A DNA stretch of 6,531 bases, taken from the NCBI GenBank assembly GCA_964443005.1, contig CAYUBI010000094.1, positions 1 to 6,531 on the forward strand, read 5' to 3'. Below the pieces are notes generated by a model. The model did no database searches. It saw only the letters and a list, made by a program, of their open reading frames with translations, and was not told where the DNA came from. The stretch's first letter is position 1. Each line of letters begins with the position of its first letter. This stretch comes from CAYUBI01 sp964443005 (GTDB taxonomy: Bacteria > Margulisbacteria > Riflemargulisbacteria > GWF2-35-9 > CAYUBI01). This document shows, piece after piece, positions 6,214 to 6,531 of the stretch. Both the position numbers and the translations under genes were made by a program.

Positions 6214-6403
6214 TTCGTTTAAGCGCTATCAACGCACCATAATTGCCATCTACTATTTTCTCCGGATAATTAATCGCATCCAGTATGTCATCATAATAAC
6301 CGGCTAATTCTGTATGTTCTTCGACAATATGAACCCACCGTTCTAAAGGAAATCGGATTGGAACATTGTTAATTGACATGCCTGTCGGCTTTGGATTCAT
6401 CAT
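6206..6403 (-). CDS. Toxin-like partner of DUF2283 protein, apparently C-terminally short
   Basis: This encodes a 65-residue protein with the pattern PIRFPLERWVHIVEEHTELAG, then DDILDAINYPEKIVDG and YGALIALKR. It matches my memory of small proteins encoded directly before DUF2283 genes, annotated as nuclease-like (PBECR or similar) toxins. Those relatives usually continue for some 30-40 more residues through a hydrophobic strand and a motif like EDGFVITAF. Here the frame stops just after LKRNE, where the DUF2283 start codon begins, so the C-terminal half of the fold seems to be missing. ATGs at 6403, 6400 and 6379 are possible starts; none has a good Shine-Dalgarno. It may be an inactivated toxin left with its partner or a genuine short form. 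The family assignment is by remembered sequence pattern only. Confidence 0.6.
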   Translation of the reverse strand: MMNPKPTGMSINNVPIRFPLERWVHIVEEHTELAGYYDDILDAINYPEKIVDGNYGALIALKRNE

Positions 6404-6496
6404 TGCAAGGTTATTCTATGACAATTTCAAAAAAATATCTAGGAAAAAAGTTTGAATCTTCCATCGTTGATTGTAAATCAATGCAACTGTCACAGG
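6404..6496. other. Short AT-rich intergenic spacer with a TTGAT/ATCAA inverted repeat
   Basis: Between the toxin-like gene and the CRISPR-like repeat no gene is seen. TTGATT (6467-6472) and AATCAA (6476-6481) form a perfect 6-bp inverted repeat with a 3-bp centre, about 64 bp upstream of the toxin-like start. It could be an operator of the small gene pair. No convincing -35/-10 pair is found. Confidence 0.35.
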
Positions 6497-6531
6497 GTTT
6501 CAATCCTTGTTTTATTGGATAAATGCTTACA
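6497..6531. CRISPR. Single CRISPR-like repeat at the window edge
   Basis: The final 35 bases begin GTTTCAATCCTTGTTTTA and continue TTGGATAAATGCTTACA to the last base. They match the common repeat pattern GTTTCAATCCTTGTTTTA-x-TGGAT of type I/III CRISPR arrays, which are about 35-37 bp long, including the short ATCC/GGAT inverted pair. Read on the minus strand the repeat ends in ATTGAAAC, the typical 5' handle of mature crRNAs. That orientation would make this the last, leader-distal repeat of an array lying beyond 6531. No second copy occurs inside the window, so an array is not demonstrated; the repeat may be cut off by the window end. No cas gene is present. Confidence 0.55.

Noticed and set aside
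6467..6481. FNR/CRP-like site TTGAT...ATCAA upstream of the toxin-like gene
   Set aside because: The half-sites are separated by 5 bp and not the 4 bp of the FNR consensus, and it is not next to a recognisable promoter. Kept only as an inverted repeat.
6450..6484. A degenerate second CRISPR repeat starting GTTTGAATC
   Set aside because: Only the first 9 bases are similar and it would leave a spacer of about 12 bp, too short for an array unit.
6418..6522. 34-residue plus-strand reading frame running into the CRISPR-like repeat
   Set aside because: Its C-terminus (FNPCFIG) is simply the translation of the repeat, and there is no ribosome binding site. Such peptides are typical spurious calls over CRISPR arrays.

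Overview
The window is about 6.5 kb of AT-rich bacterial DNA. Every convincing gene lies on the minus strand, so the annotation reads from high to low coordinates. Its core (5692 down to 42) is a compact six-gene operon for a cytoplasmic [NiFe] hydrogenase of the Mvh type (group 3c, F420-non-reducing) with its electron-transfer partners. The order is small subunit (mvhG-like), large subunit (mvhA-like), hydrogenase maturation endopeptidase, hdrA-like flavin/Fe-S protein, mvhD-like [2Fe-2S] protein and a TusA-family sulfur-carrier protein. The first five genes are separated by 3 bp or overlap by 2 to 4 bp (TAATG, ATGA, ATGA), which implies translational coupling. tusA follows after a 50-bp gap with its own very strong Shine-Dalgarno and a plausible internal promoter.

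How the genes fit together: MvhA/MvhG oxidise or evolve H2, MvhD passes electrons to HdrA, and the HdrA flavin can in known systems split electrons between ferredoxin and a second acceptor. The endopeptidase matures the large subunit. The usual second-acceptor proteins, HdrB and HdrC, are absent here and a TusA-like protein occupies the end of the operon. The physiological partner is therefore open; a link to sulfur or persulfide metabolism is an inference only.

Upstream of the operon is a 293-bp non-coding stretch (5693-5985). It holds an AT-rich promoter region, two perfect 12-bp direct repeats immediately upstream of the candidate -35, a perfect 9-bp hairpin and a G-rich tract that fits a G-quadruplex pattern. 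Beyond it is a small overlapping gene pair (6403 to 5986) resembling a toxin-antitoxin module with a DUF2283 protein; the toxin-like partner appears short at its C-terminus. The last 35 bases (6497-6531) look like one, probably incomplete, CRISPR repeat, so an array may continue outside the window.

Organism: the AAGGGGG/AAGGAGG-type ribosome binding sites, the operon style and the CRISPR-like repeat suggest an anaerobic, hydrogen-metabolising bacterium. The hydrogenase/HdrA set is typical of methanogens but is also widespread in anaerobic bacteria such as Desulfobacterota and several uncultured phyla. I cannot assign a phylum from the sequence alone.
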